From the NCBI GenBank assembly GCA_963587345.1, contig CAVACW010000001.1, positions 62,001 through 126,000 of the forward strand: a DNA stretch of 64,000 nt, read 5' to 3'. A model generated the notes under the pieces. It did not search any database and was not told the origin of the DNA. It was given only the letters and a program-made list of their open reading frames with translations. Shown one piece after another: positions 7,708-16,905 of the stretch. The translations under genes were made by a program, and so were the position numbers. Position 1 is the first letter of the stretch; the number at the start of each line of letters is the position of its first letter. The stretch comes from Duodenibacillus sp963587345. Its GTDB lineage: Bacteria; Pseudomonadota; Gammaproteobacteria; Burkholderiales; Burkholderiaceae_F.

Positions 7708-8001
7708 CTACAGCACGATCTTGACCATGGGGTGGCTTGTGAGCAGCCGGTAGACGGAGTCGAGCTGCTCTCGACTGTCAACGTGCACGGTGATGGTAAG
7801 CGATGTGTACTTGCCGGTCTTTGACTTTTCCTGACGGATGGTCGAAGGATCAAAGGAGGGCAGTATTTCATGAACGGCAGCGCCAACAGCCTGAGGAAAG
7901 TCGGGAGTCGAGAGCCCCATCGCCTTGATGGGAAAATCCGTCGGATAAGTGATGAGGGATTCCTCCATGGCGAGGGGGCTGTCAGTAGTTTTTTCTGTCA
8001 T
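7708..8001 (-). CDS. DUF493 family protein (YbeD-like)
   Basis: A 97-residue soluble protein with the DUF493/YbeD ferredoxin-like layout: SLITYPTDFPIKAMG near the start, then a helix, a strand KYTSLTITVHVDS, and a C-terminal helix and strand ending MVKIVL. In many Proteobacteria ybeD follows dacA (the PBP5 gene), and here it also follows a PBP5-like gene by 14 bases. E. coli YbeD has a proposed regulatory or allosteric role that is not settled. The gap to menA is four bases, so the three genes are very probably one transcript. Confidence 0.85.
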   Translation of the reverse strand: MTEKTTDSPLAMEESLITYPTDFPIKAMGLSTPDFPQAVGAAVHEILPSFDPSTIRQEKSKTGKYTSLTITVHVDSREQLDSVYRLLTSHPMVKIVL

Positions 8002-8015
8002 GTCGTGTCGTGTCC

Positions 8016-9194
8016 TTATTTCTTTTCCGGCTCCGCCCCGATCTTGAGGCGGACGGAGTCAATGAAGCGGCTGAAGAAGCTCCCTTCGCCGATGTCGTAG
8101 AGCGCGTAAAGAGGAAAGCTCGCGAGCCGCCGTCCTTCAAAATCCACGTGAAGCGTGGCAATTTTGTCGCCCTTTTTCAAGGGGGCCCAAAAGGGGTGTA
8201 AGTGTTCAATGGAAGTGGAAAGCCCGCCGGTGCCGCGGCCAGAGAGATCTTTCTGGCCGATGCTCACCCAAATGTCTTCGGCGGCGCCAACTTCGATGCG
8301 ATCGCGATTGCCTCCCAGCACTTCTAGGCGGGCGATGGGGGCTCCTGCGTCAAAAAGACGGATGGTTTCGTAGTCTGTGCGTCCCTTCACAAAAAGAGAC
8401 AGCACGGCGTTGGCAGCGGCGTCCGTAAGCGGTCCCGCCTTGTCGCTCAGGTAGACGGCAACCAGCCGGCGATCGACTTCGCTGTTGTTTTTGCGGTAGG
8501 TTGAGGAGGCGATGAAGGAGGGAGAGGTTGTTGAACTCATCACCCCGTCCACTTCATTGCTGCGCCAGAGGAGCACGTTGCGGCTTCGTTGCGCATTGCC
8601 AAGATAGGTGAACGTCTTGTCGGAGAACCAGCGAAACACCTCAGGGTATTTGTGGCGGATCGCTTGCGTTAGGATCGCCAGATCGCGTGAAGTGGAGCGG
8701 TTGGCGGCATGTGGAACTGGAGACGCAAACCGACTTTTTTTGAGCCCTAGCTTTTGAGCTGTATGGTTCATGGATTCGATGAAGCCTTCGCGCGAATCGG
8801 CAAGGCCGTCGGCGATCGCAAGGCAGGCGTCTTCCGCTCCGACGACAGCGATGGCGTGAAGCAAAACACCGAATTCCGTCTGCTGGCGTGCGGTGAGATA
8901 GATGCGTTGCTGGCCAGTGACGGCCGCGGCCTGCGGTGATACGGTGATTTTTTTTAAAAATCGGTCTTTTTCTCCGTCAGTGAGCTGCAGGGCCGTGTAG
9001 ATCGTCATGAGCTTTACGAAGTCGTTGGGATTGACGACAGTGTCGTCGTTTTCCGACGCGAGAACCATGCCGCTGATGCTGTCGAGAAGCGTCCAGGAGG
9101 GGGCGGCTTGTGCAGTCGCCAACAGGCTAGAGAAGGCCGCGGCTGCCACAAAGCTCATTTGACGCAGAAAAGAGGAAAAACCAATGTCCGACAT
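8016..9194 (-). CDS. PBP5-like D-alanyl-D-alanine carboxypeptidase homologue, catalytic motifs lost
   Basis: A 392-residue protein that aligns along its length with DacA/PBP5: a signal peptide (about 1-30), the S11-peptidase domain, the C-terminal beta domain (about 290-370) and an amphipathic end helix (SFFSRFIDSVRLKIG). All three active-site motifs are changed. SxxK is DFVK at 58-61 (Ser replaced by Asp), SGN is GAE at 119-121 and KTG is MSS at 219-221, while surrounding family residues such as VKLMTIYTALQL and EDACLAIADG are kept. It should therefore not hydrolyse peptidoglycan or react with beta-lactams by the usual mechanism. No frameshift or stop is seen, so it reads as a kept, non-catalytic protein. 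It heads the operon with DUF493 and menA. Confidence 0.85.
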   Translation of the reverse strand: MSDIGFSSFLRQMSFVAAAAFSSLLATAQAAPSWTLLDSISGMVLASENDDTVVNPNDFVKLMTIYTALQLTDGEKDRFLKKITVSPQAAAVTGQQRIYLTARQQTEFGVLLHAIAVVGAEDACLAIADGLADSREGFIESMNHTAQKLGLKKSRFASPVPHAANRSTSRDLAILTQAIRHKYPEVFRWFSDKTFTYLGNAQRSRNVLLWRSNEVDGVMSSTTSPSFIASSTYRKNNSEVDRRLVAVYLSDKAGPLTDAAANAVLSLFVKGRTDYETIRLFDAGAPIARLEVLGGNRDRIEVGAAEDIWVSIGQKDLSGRGTGGLSTSIEHLHPFWAPLKKGDKIATLHVDFEGRRLASFPLYALYDIGEGSFFSRFIDSVRLKIGAEPEKK

Positions 9195-9405
9195 CAGAAA
9201 GCGTTGAATTGATATGGTTGAATCGTCCGCCGCGGGGAACAGGAGTTGGAAGCTATCGGGCGGAAGTAATGGTTTTCAGGCAAAATAGGAACTTCTCTGC
9301 GGCAGAAGGTCATCTGCGGCAGATTTCTTTTGAGCCGACGCTGCGTATTGTAAGGATTCAAGGCGACGCGCTGAAATGGGTTCGGCAGGGACAGGACGCC
9401 TCAAC

Positions 9406-10179
9406 GTGACGGTTTTACTGATTGATCTGGGCAACACGGCATTGAAGTGGACGACACTTGACAAGCCGGACGAACCCCATACGTATGTGCACGGCGGCAG
9501 CGATGCGGTGTCTGAGTCGCTTCTTTCAGAATGGCTCGCGCTGAAGCCCTCGCGAGTCGTCGGCTGCATGGTCTCCAGCGAAACGCTGGCTCTGACGCTC
9601 ACCCGTTTTTTCAATCAGCACGGCATTGCTTGGGAGTGGCTTCATTCCGAAGAACGATTCGTCGGGGACTTCACGCTGGTGAACCGTTACGAGAACAGTC
9701 GGCAGCTTGGAAGCGACCGCTGGTACGCCGCCGTGGGCGCTGCGGGACTCTATCCGGGGGAGGCGCTTCTCGTCGTGCACATGGGGACGGCGACGACAGT
9801 GGACACAATTCTCCCGGAAGGCGATCATCTGGCTTTCATGGGGGGGCGGATTCTTCCGGGGCCGCTCATGATGTACGACTCACTGGTGAAGGGCACCCGG
9901 TGCCGGCCGGAAGGCGTTGTGCGCATCGAGTCGTTTCCGCTTTCAACGGACGCCGCCATCTCCACTGGCATTCTGGAAGCGCATCTAGGGGTTTTCGAGC
10001 GTGCGTTGCAGTCAGTGAGGGAGCGGGGGCATGAGGCGCGTTTTGTCTTTGCGGGTGGCGCGGCGCCCCGCTACGCCTCCTACATTCAAACGGCCTATCC
10101 AAAGGCGGTTCTAAAGCACAATATGGTGTTGCGAGGCTTGGCGCTGAAGGCGCTTTTGAACGGACAAGGGGCGGATTGA
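9406..10179 (+). CDS. coaX: Type III pantothenate kinase
   Basis: ATP-dependent pantothenate kinase of the type III (CoaX) family, the first step of coenzyme A synthesis. Visible motifs are LIDLGNTALKW at the N-terminus (phosphate-binding loop), GSDRWYAAVG, HMGTATTVDTI with the catalytic Asp region, and FMGGRILPGP. The length of 257 residues is normal. GTG at 9406 gives the usual N-terminus starting just before LLIDLGNT; an in-frame ATG at 9376 would add ten residues without family support. birA, often found just upstream in betaproteobacteria, is not here. The stop overlaps the ATG of the SPOR gene (TGATG), which suggests translational coupling. Confidence 0.93.
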   Translation: MTVLLIDLGNTALKWTTLDKPDEPHTYVHGGSDAVSESLLSEWLALKPSRVVGCMVSSETLALTLTRFFNQHGIAWEWLHSEERFVGDFTLVNRYENSRQLGSDRWYAAVGAAGLYPGEALLVVHMGTATTVDTILPEGDHLAFMGGRILPGPLMMYDSLVKGTRCRPEGVVRIESFPLSTDAAISTGILEAHLGVFERALQSVRERGHEARFVFAGGAAPRYASYIQTAYPKAVLKHNMVLRGLALKALLNGQGAD

Positions 10180-10832
10180 TGCGAGGTTTGCTCATTGTCT
10201 GTTCAGTCGTTCTGGCAGCACTTTCTGCCTGGGGGCTGAAGGACGTTTCGACAGAGGACTTTGGGAGCGCTGATGTGGCGGGCAGCGCGCAGATGAAGTT
10301 TGAGAAGCATCGGGCGGAAAAAATGTCGGCGGCTGAGGCGAAAACAGCGGCAGCCGAGGAGACGTGTCTTGTCTGGGGGGGCTTTCCCGTGGGGGATTTG
10401 GTGCGGGTTCGCCTGCATTTGAAGCGACAGCGCTTGGAAGACAAAGTCATCGTGCAGGATCGCTTCGGTCCTGAGCGCTTCGTGGCTTATCTCGGCCCCT
10501 ACGACAATCAGACGGCGGTGAGAGCCTTTGTGAAGCAGTTCCGGCAGCAAGGGTTTAGAACCGTTCGTCCCATTTTGTCGGGCGAGCTTTCCTATGGGGT
10601 GGAGATTGCTTCTTTCAAGACCCGTGAGGCGGCGGAGGCGTTTCTCACAGGAAAGAAGGCGCCTGACATGAAGGGCATCAAGATCACGAATCGACTGGGA
10701 GAGCCCACCGGCATGGTGGACCTTGTCTTCAGCCGTTTAAACGACGGTGAGAAGACAAGGCTTGAGGCGTTGAGAGCGCTTTATCCGAGAACGATGCTTA
10801 GCGCCTGTTATCAACCGGAAACGCCGAATTGA
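10179..10832 (+). CDS. SPOR-domain protein
   Basis: A 217-residue protein with one N-terminal hydrophobic segment (LLIVCSVVLAALSAWGL, about residues 4-20), most likely an uncleaved anchor, a polar linker, and a SPOR-like domain at about 85-155 (VAYLGPYDNQTAVRAFVKQF, then YGVEIASFKTREAAEAFL). SPOR domains bind denuded glycan strands at the division septum. The start codon shares bases with the coaX stop (TGATG). The 3' end overlaps the convergent HIT gene by 35 bases. No catalytic domain is visible, so a role in division or envelope maintenance is inference. Confidence 0.7.
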   Translation: MRGLLIVCSVVLAALSAWGLKDVSTEDFGSADVAGSAQMKFEKHRAEKMSAAEAKTAAAEETCLVWGGFPVGDLVRVRLHLKRQRLEDKVIVQDRFGPERFVAYLGPYDNQTAVRAFVKQFRQQGFRTVRPILSGELSYGVEIASFKTREAAEAFLTGKKAPDMKGIKITNRLGEPTGMVDLVFSRLNDGEKTRLEALRALYPRTMLSACYQPETPN

Positions 10833-11247
10833 GTCGTTCGGGAAGCAGCGTGAGAAGCTTGAGGTGGTGCTCCTTGCGTTTATTAATGACCTCAGCGTCG
10901 GTTTTCCGCTTTCTTGCGGCCCAGATGGCGTCAGGGAAGGTGGCGTCATCCGCAAAGCGCGCGATGACGTGCCAGTGCACATGGGGCACCATGTTGCCGA
11001 GTTGCGCGAGATTTACTTTGGCGGGCTGCATGCACTCGAGCACCGTCCTTTCCACGACGTTTACGACATCCATGAGATGATGGCGAGCCTCTGTGGAGAG
11101 GTCGCTCATCTCCTTGACGTGAGCCTTGGTCACCACGCGGATGAATCCAGGCCAGTCTTCTTCTGCGGCGTCAATGACAAAAAGCGAGTCGTCCTCCCAG
11201 AGCACATGCCAGCGGGAGCGGTCGCACAGAGGGCAGTTGAGAGCCAT
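10798..11247 (-). CDS. HIT family hydrolase
   Basis: A 149-residue histidine-triad protein. The catalytic triad HVHWHVI (about residues 94-100) has the HxHxH pattern of nucleotide hydrolases and transferases acting on phosphoramidates or dinucleoside phosphates. CPLCDR near the N-terminus is typical of this branch. Start ATG 11247 has AGGAAA upstream and gives MALNCPLC; the open frame extends further upstream only inside the oxidoreductase gene. The gap to the FAD/Fe-S oxidoreductase gene is eleven bases, so it is the last gene of that operon. Its end overlaps the convergent SPOR gene by 35 bases. The exact substrate is unknown. Confidence 0.88.
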   Translation of the reverse strand: MALNCPLCDRSRWHVLWEDDSLFVIDAAEEDWPGFIRVVTKAHVKEMSDLSTEARHHLMDVVNVVERTVLECMQPAKVNLAQLGNMVPHVHWHVIARFADDATFPDAIWAARKRKTDAEVINKRKEHHLKLLTLLPERLNSAFPVDNRR

Positions 11248-11258
11248 GATGAATTTTC

Positions 11259-14200
11259 CTAAACGAGAACGTGTTCGATGCCGTCCGTCTTTACTTCTGT
11301 AAGGAAGGCGGCGAGCCAGTGCTCGCCGTACATGAGGCGGGCCATTTCCACGATGAGAAACTCTGCTTCGGTTCCGACGGCCTCGCTGTAGCGGCTCATG
11401 CCCTGATAGCACCCAGGACAGGCTGTAAGCACCTTCACCTTGCCAGCAAAGCCGTCGGCGGTGAGCCGGGACTTGCGAAGGCGCAGGTCCTCCTCTTTCT
11501 TGAACCGAACCTGCGTGGCGATGTCTGGGCGGCCGACGGCGAAGGTTCCGGCTTCGCCGCAGCAACGGTCGGTGAGCATCACGTGCGTGCCGTCCGAGGC
11601 TTCCAGCAACGACTGCACCGTCGTGATGGGGGAGGCGGTGTTAAAGGGGCTGTGGCAGGGATCGTGGTAGAGATAGCGGGTGTTTTCCGCCCCTTTAAGA
11701 TGCAGGCCCTTTTCCGCGAGATAATCGTGGATGTCCAGCACGCGGCAGCCCGGGAAGATCTCCTCGAAGTGATAGTCCTTGAGGGATTTCAAGCACGTGC
11801 CGCAGGATGCCACAACGGTCTTGATGTCGAGGTAGTTGAGCGTGTTGGCGATGCGGTGAAAGAGAATGCGGTTGTCGGTGACGATCTTCTGCCCCATGGC
11901 GGGAAGGCCGTTGCCTTTTTGCGGAAAGCCGCAGCAAAGGAACTTGGGGGGAATGACGGTCTGCACGCCGGAGGCAAAAAGCATGGTGAGCACCGCAAGG
12001 CCAGCTTCCGGAAAGAGCCGCTCGTTGCCGCAGCCGGGGAAGTAAAAGACCGCTTCAGCGTCTTTGGCGTCAGGGCGACGGATGATCGGAACGGTTGTCG
12101 GATCGTTGAGCTTCAGAATGGAGCGCAGCGTGCGGTGCAGACGAGGTTCGGGGAGCTTGCGGTTCACGAGTGTCACGACCTGTTCGCGCAAGGAGGGCTG
12201 CCCCGTGGTGTTGAAGGGGCGTTCGAGCGTGGGGGCTGCGAGCTTTTTGGCAAGCTCCGCCGCCTTGCGCTCAGTCTTGAACCCGATGTCCACCATGCCC
12301 TTTCGCGCAATTTCCACGGCGCGAGGGTTGGAGAGTGCCAGGAACTGCATGCCGGTTTTCTTCAGCGGGTTCTTTGAAGTGCAGTTCATGCGCGAAAGGA
12401 AGTTTCTCAAGAGCATGGTCACTTCCCCGAAGTTGATTTTTACGGGGCAGGGGCGCTGGCACTTCAGACAAACCGTGCAGTGGTCGGCAATGTCAGAAAA
12501 AGAGAGCAGATGTTCGAAGTTGACGCCGCGGCGAGTCTGTGATTCGTAGAGGAAGGCTTCGGTGAGAAGACTCACTGCGATGATCTTGTTGCGGGGCGAA
12601 TAGAGTAGACCGGCGCTTGGAACGTGCGTCGTGCAGCGGGACTTGCATTTGCCGCAGCGAAGACAGTTTTTCACCGCGTCGCTGATAGCCTTCAACTCCG
12701 TCTGCTGCATGATGAGCGACTCAGCGGTGAGAAGGTTGAAGCTTGGTGTGTAGGCATTCTCCAGACCGAGCTTCAATTTGCCGCGGTTGAAGCGGCGCTG
12801 CGGATCCACGCGGTCAAGGTAGTCGTAGAAGGGGCCGAGTTCTTCGGGCGGCAGAAATTCGATCTTGGTGAGCCCCACGCCGTGCTCGCCCGTGATGGAG
12901 CCTCCGAGCGCTTTGGCGGTTTTCATCACAAGATGAACTGCCTTCTGCCCAAGCTGCATCATGGCGTAGTTGTCGGAATTGAGCGGAACATTCGTGTGCA
13001 CGTTGCCGTCGCCGGCGTGCATGTGCAGCGCAATGAAGACGCGGCCGCGGAGCACTTTGGCATGAATGGCGTCAAGCTGCGAGCGAATTTTTTCAAAGGC
13101 GTCGCCGGCAAAGATGTGAAAAAGACGGCTTCTTAGTTCTTTTTTCCAGGAGATGCGAACAATTCGATCGTAAATGACGTCAAAAACTTTCTTTTGACGG
13201 TAATTTTTGAAAATCTTGCCATTGGTGCTGATGCCGAGCTTTTCAAGTTCGGGCGCTGCGACAAGCCAGTCATCATCGAGATGGGCAAGAACATAGCTCC
13301 AGCGTGCCATGACGGACTCAATGACGTCGAGCGCTTCGGGAACCGTGGTGTCGAGCAGCTCCTTTTTCGTGACGCCCGCTGTCATGGTGGGGTTTCCGAG
13401 CGAAATGTAGCCTTGCAGGTAGTCGCGCGCTGCCCGGGCCATGTCAAGCTTGTTGGCGATTGAGCATTCGATGTTGAAGCGCTCGCAGGTGAGCGTGTAT
13501 TCGCCGATGCGATCCAAAGGAATCACCACGTCTTCGTTGAGTTTGAAGGCGTTGGTGTGTGCGCTGATCGCTGCAGTGCGGCTGCGCTCGTGCCAGAACT
13601 TGAAGCGTTCGGACTCCGTCTTGGCAATGAAGCCTTCGCCGTTTCGGGTGGTGCAGATCTCCACTACGCGGGCGGTGATTTCGTCGAGCGCCGCTTCATC
13701 ATCCCCCACGATGTCGCCCACGAGCACCATCTTCGGATACTCGCCGCGGTGGCTCTTCACGGGATAGTTGACGGCACGCAGATAGCGGTCGTCAAGGTGT
13801 TCGAGACCTGCGAGCATGCAGCCCTTGGGATGCGTGTCGAGAAGCTGCGTGATTTCCACGATGGCAGGGCCGGCGAGTCCCGCAGCGCCGAAAAACTCCA
13901 GACACACGGTGCGGGCGCAGGGCGGCATCTTGTGCAGGATCCAGGTGGCGGAGGTGATGAGGCCGTCGCAACCTTCCTTCTGCACGCCGGGCAGTCCCCC
14001 GAGGCACTTGTTGGAAACGTCTTTGCCGAGGCCCTTCTTGCGGAAGGAGGTGCCCGGCATCCTCAGCACGTCTGTGCGCAGCACGCGGGCTTTTTCTGGA
14101 TCTCTTTCATGGCCGTCCTTGAGAGTGATTTCCCAGACGACTTCCTCCTGCTTGTGAATCTTGCCGAGGTTGTGGTTGATGCGGACGACCTCAAGCCAGT

Positions 14201-15161
14201 TACCGTCGGGATTTACCATGCGGAACCGCGCCAGATTGTCTACGGCGGTGCCCCAGAGAACGGCCTTTTTACCGCCGGAGTTTTCGCTGATGTTGCCGCC
14301 AATGGAGCTAGCATCGGCGCTGGCCGGGTCCACGGAAAAGACGAGTCCGTCCTCAGCAGCTGCTTCCGTAACGCGCCTTGTTACGGCGCCGGATCCTGTG
14401 TCGATGACGAAAGTGGGAGTGGAGTGGCCGGGCAGCACCATCTCCCGGGCTCGACCGATGTGGTTCAGTTTTTCTGTGTTGATGACGACGCTCATGGCAG
14501 TCATCGGCACGGCGCCGCCGGTGTAGCCTGTGCCGCTGCCTCGCGGAATGATCACAAGGCCGAGATCAATGGCGGTGCGGACGAGATCAGGAACTTCGCT
14601 TTCACTGTCGGGAGTAAGAACGACGAAGGGGAACTCCACGCGCCAGTCGGTGGCGTCGGTGACGTGGCAGGCGCGGGCGAAGCCGTCAAAGCGGATGTTG
14701 TCTTCGTGGGTGTATTTCTTGAAAAGCTTCAGGGCGCGATGCCGCAGCTTTTCAATTTTTGGGAATTCCGACTCAAAGCGGGTGACGGCTTCGTGGGCTT
14801 TTTCAAGTAGCTTTCCTACGAGCGCATCGCGCTCCGGCTGCGACGGATCGCGGCGCTTTTCCGTTTCCGTCAAACGATGCTTTAGGGCGTCAATGAGAAG
14901 CAGGCGGCGCCGGCGGTTGTTTAAAAGGTCGTCTTGCAGATAGGGATTTCGCTCGACGGCCCAGATGTCCCCCAGCACTTCGTAGAGCATGCGGGAGGAG
15001 CGGCCGGTGCGGCGCTGGCCTCGCAGTTCGCAGAGGATGCGCCAGGCGTCCTCGCCCAGCAGGCGACCTACGATTTCCTTGTCGGAAAATGAGGTGTAGT
15101 TGTAGGGAATTTCACGGATGCGCTCTAAAGCGGTGGCCGTCTGAGATTCCTCGCTTTTCAT
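11259..15161 (-). CDS. Giant FAD-linked, 4Fe-4S oxidoreductase (DUF3683/GlcD-GlpC type)
   Basis: A fusion protein of about 1300 residues. The N-terminal region (REIPYNYTSFSDKEIV onward) matches the DUF3683 family. An FAD-binding PCMH domain follows (VIIPRGSGTGYTGGAVPM), then a GlcD/D-lactate-dehydrogenase-type C-terminal domain with HMHAGDGNVHTNVP. Two 4Fe-4S sites follow (CLRCGKCKSRC and CTVCLKCQRPCP), then two CCG domains (FLCCGFPQKGNG, DRCCGEAG) as in GlpC and heterodisulfide-reductase subunits. Such enzymes oxidise 2-hydroxyacids and pass electrons to quinone or another carrier; the substrate is not predictable. The start is uncertain: ATG 15161 is chosen, ATG 15233 would add 24 residues and overlap the upstream gene. 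It is fourth in the rlpA operon. Confidence 0.85.
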   Translation of the reverse strand: MKSEESQTATALERIREIPYNYTSFSDKEIVGRLLGEDAWRILCELRGQRRTGRSSRMLYEVLGDIWAVERNPYLQDDLLNNRRRRLLLIDALKHRLTETEKRRDPSQPERDALVGKLLEKAHEAVTRFESEFPKIEKLRHRALKLFKKYTHEDNIRFDGFARACHVTDATDWRVEFPFVVLTPDSESEVPDLVRTAIDLGLVIIPRGSGTGYTGGAVPMTAMSVVINTEKLNHIGRAREMVLPGHSTPTFVIDTGSGAVTRRVTEAAAEDGLVFSVDPASADASSIGGNISENSGGKKAVLWGTAVDNLARFRMVNPDGNWLEVVRINHNLGKIHKQEEVVWEITLKDGHERDPEKARVLRTDVLRMPGTSFRKKGLGKDVSNKCLGGLPGVQKEGCDGLITSATWILHKMPPCARTVCLEFFGAAGLAGPAIVEITQLLDTHPKGCMLAGLEHLDDRYLRAVNYPVKSHRGEYPKMVLVGDIVGDDEAALDEITARVVEICTTRNGEGFIAKTESERFKFWHERSRTAAISAHTNAFKLNEDVVIPLDRIGEYTLTCERFNIECSIANKLDMARAARDYLQGYISLGNPTMTAGVTKKELLDTTVPEALDVIESVMARWSYVLAHLDDDWLVAAPELEKLGISTNGKIFKNYRQKKVFDVIYDRIVRISWKKELRSRLFHIFAGDAFEKIRSQLDAIHAKVLRGRVFIALHMHAGDGNVHTNVPLNSDNYAMMQLGQKAVHLVMKTAKALGGSITGEHGVGLTKIEFLPPEELGPFYDYLDRVDPQRRFNRGKLKLGLENAYTPSFNLLTAESLIMQQTELKAISDAVKNCLRCGKCKSRCTTHVPSAGLLYSPRNKIIAVSLLTEAFLYESQTRRGVNFEHLLSFSDIADHCTVCLKCQRPCPVKINFGEVTMLLRNFLSRMNCTSKNPLKKTGMQFLALSNPRAVEIARKGMVDIGFKTERKAAELAKKLAAPTLERPFNTTGQPSLREQVVTLVNRKLPEPRLHRTLRSILKLNDPTTVPIIRRPDAKDAEAVFYFPGCGNERLFPEAGLAVLTMLFASGVQTVIPPKFLCCGFPQKGNGLPAMGQKIVTDNRILFHRIANTLNYLDIKTVVASCGTCLKSLKDYHFEEIFPGCRVLDIHDYLAEKGLHLKGAENTRYLYHDPCHSPFNTASPITTVQSLLEASDGTHVMLTDRCCGEAGTFAVGRPDIATQVRFKKEEDLRLRKSRLTADGFAGKVKVLTACPGCYQGMSRYSEAVGTEAEFLIVEMARLMYGEHWLAAFLTEVKTDGIEHVLV

Positions 15162-15219
15162 GAGGGGCCTTTTTCTGTAGGAAGGTGTTCGGGGAATTTT
15201 ATCGGCAGCCGCGGCGCTC

Positions 15220-15480
15220 TCAGTTGGAGGCATTTCGTATAAGACGACGCAATCCCTTTTCGATTGGACGGTCCACGAGGTGGTAGACGCCGCTGCCGTC
15301 GTCCACCACGTCAAAGTCCCACTTCTTGTTGCCCCGCATGTCTTCGAGCCAGACATTGAGCGGCAAGTCGAGTTCATCGACGTTGCCGTTGATGAAGCTT
15401 TCCGCCTCATAGGGCGTGGCGAAGTTCTCCCAAAATTCGCCGTAGTCTACGATGACCTGAACGACAAGATCGCGACGCAT
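15220..15480 (-). CDS. Hypothetical protein, 86 residues
   Basis: I do not recognise this protein. It is acidic, with aromatic residues spread through it (YGEFWENFATPYEAESFING), and has no signal peptide or membrane segment. It starts with ATG at 15480, nine bases after the M20 peptidase stop, and ends 58 bases before the chosen oxidoreductase start, so it is part of the leftward operon. The overlapping frame-shifted extension of the oxidoreductase frame shows no family similarity, which favours this frame as coding. It may be a small partner of the oxidoreductase, but that rests only on position. Confidence 0.6.
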   Translation of the reverse strand: MRRDLVVQVIVDYGEFWENFATPYEAESFINGNVDELDLPLNVWLEDMRGNKKWDFDVVDDGSGVYHLVDRPIEKGLRRLIRNASN

Positions 15481-15489
15481 GACAGCTCC

Positions 15490-16896
15490 TTACGGCATGG
15501 CGTGAAGAAGGTTTGCCACGGCAGTCGTGAGCTTGACGGTGTAGCCGATGTCAAGCATTTCGTCGGGGCCGTGGGCGTTGGAAGCTGGGCCAAGGACGCC
15601 GGTGACGAACATCTGAGAACCGGGGAAGGTGTCCGCGAAGAGGTTCAGAATGGGAATGGAGCCGCCTTCGGCGATGTAGGCCGAGGGAGCACCAAAGACG
15701 GAGTGTCCGATCTCTTCAACGGCCTTTGTAAACCAAGGAGCTTCGAGAGGAGCATTCCAGCCGTTCGCGGCCTGCGTGTTTTCAATCGAAACTTCAGCGC
15801 CATAAGGAACGTTTTCGGTGAGCTTTGCCTTGAGGCTCGTGAGCGCTTTTTCTGGATCGACGCAGGGCGGAATGCGGATCGAAAGGCGAAGCGCCGTCTC
15901 CGGGCGCAGAACGTTGCCCGCTTCCTGCAGACTGGGGATTCCCTCGGCGCCGATGATCGCGAGCTGAGGCTTCCAGGTCTGCGCGAGCAAGTTTTCAGAA
16001 ATTGTGGCAAAGCGCGGCTGCGTGTTGCCAGCCCAGGGGAAGTCGTCTGTCACTTTGTCGGCCAGAAGCTTTGCCGCCGCATCAATCTGGTTTCGGCGCT
16101 CCGCTGGAATGGGACAATTGAAGGCAGGGTCGGTGATTTCACCGGTGGCGCAGTTTTCGACGCGAGAAAGGAGCTCTCGGGCGATCATGAAGCTTTCGGG
16201 GGCGATGCCGGAGGCCGTGCCGGAATGCAGGCCGTGACGCAGCACCTTGACGCGCAGCGTGGCGGCGACGATGCCGCGGAAGCTGGCGGTGATCCAGAGG
16301 CGCTCATAGTCGCCTGCAGCGCTGTCGAGCACGGTGACAAGTCCCACCTTGTCGCAGCGAGGCGCCACTGTCGCGAGCCAGTAGGGGAGATCTTCAGACC
16401 CCGACTCTTCTCGCGTTTCTATCAAGCCGCAGCAACGGGGGTGCGGCATCTTGGCTTCTTCGAGCGCCTTCACTGCAGTGAGGGCGGCGTAAATGCTGTA
16501 GCCGTCGTCGGCACAGCCGCGACCATAGAGGCGACCTTCCTCGATGACGGGCTTGAAGGGGGCGCGGTTTTTGGTCCAGCCGGCGGCCTCGGGCTGCTTG
16601 TCAAGGTGGCCGTAGAAGAAAGCGGCGGCTTCGGAGGCTTCGCCCTGAGCGGGAATGTCGAAAAAGAGGCAGGGCGTTTTTCCCGGAGCTTCCAGCACTT
16701 CAAACGTTGCCTGCGGGAAGCGCTTCTGTCCCCAGAGGGCGGCCTTCTGGCAGGACGTCTTCAAAAAGCCGTGAGACTCCCAGTCAGCGTCAAAGGCTGG
16801 AGACTTGGCGGGGATCCGAACGAAGTCGATCAGGGCGTCGAGCGTGTCGTCTTCCCAATGGTGTTCGATGAGGTTAGAAAGAATAGTGTTTGACAT
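15490..16896 (-). CDS. M20 family metallopeptidase (dipeptidase-like)
   Basis: A 468-residue zinc peptidase of the M20 family, larger dipeptidase subtype. Metal-site motifs are visible: FYGHLDKQP (His and Asp, about residues 93-101), GRGCADDGYS (bridging Asp), ETREESGSED (catalytic Glu and metal ligand) and a late His in ASNAHGPDEM. The insert between the two halves of the catalytic domain is the expected dimerisation domain. No signal peptide is present, so it is cytoplasmic and probably hydrolyses dipeptides or related small substrates. It starts ten bases after rlpA and is followed nine bases later by the 86-residue gene. Confidence 0.88.
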   Translation of the reverse strand: MSNTILSNLIEHHWEDDTLDALIDFVRIPAKSPAFDADWESHGFLKTSCQKAALWGQKRFPQATFEVLEAPGKTPCLFFDIPAQGEASEAAAFFYGHLDKQPEAAGWTKNRAPFKPVIEEGRLYGRGCADDGYSIYAALTAVKALEEAKMPHPRCCGLIETREESGSEDLPYWLATVAPRCDKVGLVTVLDSAAGDYERLWITASFRGIVAATLRVKVLRHGLHSGTASGIAPESFMIARELLSRVENCATGEITDPAFNCPIPAERRNQIDAAAKLLADKVTDDFPWAGNTQPRFATISENLLAQTWKPQLAIIGAEGIPSLQEAGNVLRPETALRLSIRIPPCVDPEKALTSLKAKLTENVPYGAEVSIENTQAANGWNAPLEAPWFTKAVEEIGHSVFGAPSAYIAEGGSIPILNLFADTFPGSQMFVTGVLGPASNAHGPDEMLDIGYTVKLTTAVANLLHAMP

Positions 16897-16905
16897 GGAG
16901 AATAT

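Noticed and set aside
9209..9409. 66-residue open frame upstream of coaX, considered as a birA remnant
   Set aside because: No biotin-ligase motif is present; it only covers the divergent promoter region between the PBP5-like gene and coaX.
13557..14810. 417-residue open frame opposite the FAD oxidoreductase
   Set aside because: It is a shadow of the FAD-binding domain codons on the other strand.
15280..16893. 537-residue open frame opposite the M20 peptidase
   Set aside because: The complementary strand encodes a complete M20 enzyme with all metal ligands; this frame is a shadow.
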